Source of the DNA: Lachnospiraceae bacterium
GTDB lineage: Bacteria > Bacillota > Clostridia > Lachnospirales > Lachnospiraceae
Assembly: GCA_015057955.1 (NCBI GenBank)
Contig: SVDE01000017.1
Span: 1-32,345, forward strand
Length of the DNA: 32,345 bases
Direction: 5' to 3'
Below, piece after piece: positions 30,682-32,345 of the stretch. Made by a program: the position numbers and the translations under genes. Position 1 is the stretch's first letter, and each line of letters starts with the position of its first letter. The notes beneath the pieces were generated by a model, which saw only the letters and a list, made by a program, of their open reading frames with translations, did no database searches and was not told the DNA's origin.

Positions 30682-32345
30682 TCATGCCTGCTTTTCAGGG
30701 CAGTATTTTTCAGTTCTTTCATCACGGATCCTTCCGCTGAAGTTCAGTCCGAAGCCGAACTCCCAGGCATTGCCTTCGCTGTCCGTGTAGCTTTCAATAT
30801 CGTTCCACGTATCCTCGTTATGGGCTTCTACCGTATCCATGTCTTTAGGCATTCCATACGGAAGAAGTCCTGAAGGTTCGGTCTTACCGCTAAGTGTCTC
30901 GAAAACGATGCTGTCCGGTGTGCCCTCGAAGACCACAAGTACAGCGTCGGCAAGAGGCTCAAACTCTGCTGGGACGGGAGGGTTTGTGCATCTGAAGATC
31001 ACGATGACAGGCTTGTCTCCCATCTGCTTTTTCGTTTCAACAAGGACATCGAGATCATATTTATTGTATGTAGTGGAACTCTTTCCGCGGTAGCTGCGGT
31101 TTTCCTTCACTCCGTCATGGTAGTCTCCGGAGATACTCTCTGCCCTTGCGTTTTCTGCTGTATAGTCATTATACTGCAGGGAAATAGGCAGGCATTCTCC
31201 GGTTTTTCTGCTGAATCCCGGACCGCTTGCCGGGCTGTCCATGAGTACAACTGCGACATCAGCTTCTTCTGCGGAAGCGACAACGGAAAATACCTTGGCC
31301 GCTTCTTCCTTATCAAAAGCATCAGTCTGGACTACAGGCGGGATATTCCCGGCTCTGTCAGGGATTCCGCCCATGTATTTTGGAGCGAAATAGACCTTTT
31401 TATCAGACAGAGGCAGAAGGTCTTTGTTCTTGACCAGCACAAGGCTCTTTCTGAAAATGTCCGCCGCCAGTTTTTTATGATCTGCATTTCCGACGAAGGC
31501 TTCAGCCTCATCAGGATCTGCATACGGGTTTTCAAATATGCCGGCGCGGAACATGGGAGTGAGCACTCTGAGGGCGATCTCATCAACCTTCTTATCCGCC
31601 CATTCCTGTCCGTGCTTTTGAACTGCAAGTTCATAGGCTCCCCTGAGGACTTCGATCTCACTTGTGCCGCCGCACTGGTCAACACCTGATTCCCACTCGC
31701 AGAGCGCTCTCTCAGCGGGTGTATTGTCCGGAAGGCCCCATGCATTTACAAACGGTCTGCTTGCATTTTCTTTCTTTATGAATCCTGTGATCCAGAAGTC
31801 GGTGCAGACAAAACCTTCAAAGTCATTCTGTTCACGTAGGACACCGTCGATAATATATTTGTTAAAACTGCCGCCCTTCTGACCGGCTCCGCTCTGGCCT
31901 TTATCCCACTGTACGTCATATGCTGACATGATGCTGCCGCACTGCTTTGTGGGGCCATTAAGTTTGAATGCCCCGTCGGTCCATGGGTATGTGTGGTCAT
32001 CAAAGCGGTCATTGGGGAATATCGCATATTTGCCGGCATCGCTGTGGGACTCTCTTCCGCCTTCTCCGGTGGATCCCGGCCAGTGCTTGACCATGGCGAC
32101 TACGCTTTCCTCTCCCCAGCCGTCTTCACTGCCGTCAGTTGTCTGATAGCCGTCACACACAGCCCTTATCATGTCGGCGACAAGTTTGGGATTGCTTCCG
32201 AAAGTTGCGCCTATCCTGCTCCATCTGGGGTCAGATGCAATGTCAGCCTCGGGACCGAGCTCCATGGAGATGCCCATCTTTCTGTATTCAGCTGATGTTA
32301 CCTTAGCCGCTTCCAGCACAAGGGACGGGTCAAATGTTGCAGCCA
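30682..32345 (-). CDS. Glycoside hydrolase family 3 enzyme (N-terminus off window)
   Basis: The first residues lie beyond the right edge. About 553 residues are visible, starting in AATFDPSLVLEAAKV, the usual early GH3 block. Family marks: GISMELGPEADIASDPRWSR, KHWPGSTGEGGRESH, SIMSAYDVQWD, and the nucleophile motif FVCTDFW with the catalytic Asp. The C-terminal domain contains ADIFRKSLVLVKNKDLLPLS, ADVAVVLMDSPASGPGF, and SGLLPYGMP followed by WEFGFGLNFSG, and ends without a fibronectin-III module. GH3 enzymes release terminal beta-glucosyl, xylosyl or N-acetylglucosaminyl units; which one is not decidable here. No signal peptide can be judged. It is first of the visible two-gene unit with the esterase. 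Confidence 0.9.
   Translation of the reverse strand, partial: AATFDPSLVLEAAKVTSAEYRKMGISMELGPEADIASDPRWSRIGATFGSNPKLVADMIRAVCDGYQTTDGSEDGWGEESVVAMVKHWPGSTGEGGRESHSDAGKYAIFPNDRFDDHTYPWTDGAFKLNGPTKQCGSIMSAYDVQWDKGQSGAGQKGGSFNKYIIDGVLREQNDFEGFVCTDFWITGFIKKENASRPFVNAWGLPDNTPAERALCEWESGVDQCGGTSEIEVLRGAYELAVQKHGQEWADKKVDEIALRVLTPMFRAGIFENPYADPDEAEAFVGNADHKKLAADIFRKSLVLVKNKDLLPLSDKKVYFAPKYMGGIPDRAGNIPPVVQTDAFDKEEAAKVFSVVASAEEADVAVVLMDSPASGPGFSRKTGECLPISLQYNDYTAENARAESISGDYHDGVKENRSYRGKSSTTYNKYDLDVLVETKKQMGDKPVIVIFRCTNPPVPAEFEPLADAVLVVFEGTPDSIVFETLSGKTEPSGLLPYGMPKDMDTVEAHNEDTWNDIESYTDSEGNAWEFGFGLNFSGRIRDERTEKYCPEKQA

Overview
The window reads as chromosome from a low-to-moderate GC Gram-positive member of the Clostridia, most likely a Lachnospiraceae-type gut or rumen bacterium. 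The signs are AGGAGG-type ribosome sites, sigma-A-like promoters, PKTGD-type sortase signals, SpaA/CnaB and Spy0128-like pilin domains, and polysaccharide-use genes (GH3, esterase). The genus is not resolved from sequence alone.

Region 1 (1-21396) is one leftward surface-protein operon. It starts with a single gene of 18,117 bp (21069-2953) for a secreted 6038-residue protein. This protein is a collage of a Thr/Glu/Pro-rich N-terminus, adhesin-like beta domains, about 17 CnaB/SpaA-like domains, DUF11-like and SdrD-B-like modules, ten tandem Spy0128/FctA-type isopeptide pilin repeats and a final beta domain. It has no sortase signal or membrane anchor. Closely spaced or overlapping genes follow: two small secreted proteins resembling the TasA/camelysin (SipW-dependent) group, a TPKTG-anchored surface protein, and a secreted MucBP-like protein with a Gly/Ala-rich repeat tail that runs off the window. 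My inference is that these make a composite cell-surface fibre or giant adhesin. A sortase and a SipW-like signal peptidase would be expected beyond the left edge. The roughly 330-bp region upstream of the giant gene holds a phased set of TCCACA/TCCAACA motifs and a leader with competing hairpins.

Region 2 (21397-22827) is a standalone AAA-type ATPase with a DUF234-like C-terminus. It has its own clear promoter and terminator.

Region 3 (23173-28483) holds four metabolic or transport genes: a ceramidase-family hydrolase, an FMN-dependent alpha-hydroxy-acid oxidase-like enzyme, a beta-phosphoglucomutase-like HAD phosphatase and a MATE exporter. They are bracketed by two homologous arrays of palindromes built on TTTACATGG/CCATGTAAA. 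The arrays lie in inverted orientation, so together they form a large interrupted inverted repeat. They do not behave like CRISPRs or coding sequence and look like an undescribed structured-repeat family.

Region 4 (28523-32345) holds a PD-(D/E)XK-like protein of unknown role next to the second array. Convergent to it is a two-gene leftward unit of a GH3 glycosidase (its N-terminus is off the right edge) and an alpha/beta-hydrolase esterase with a collagen-like Gly-Pro linker. No rRNA, tRNA, insertion sequence or CRISPR was recognised.
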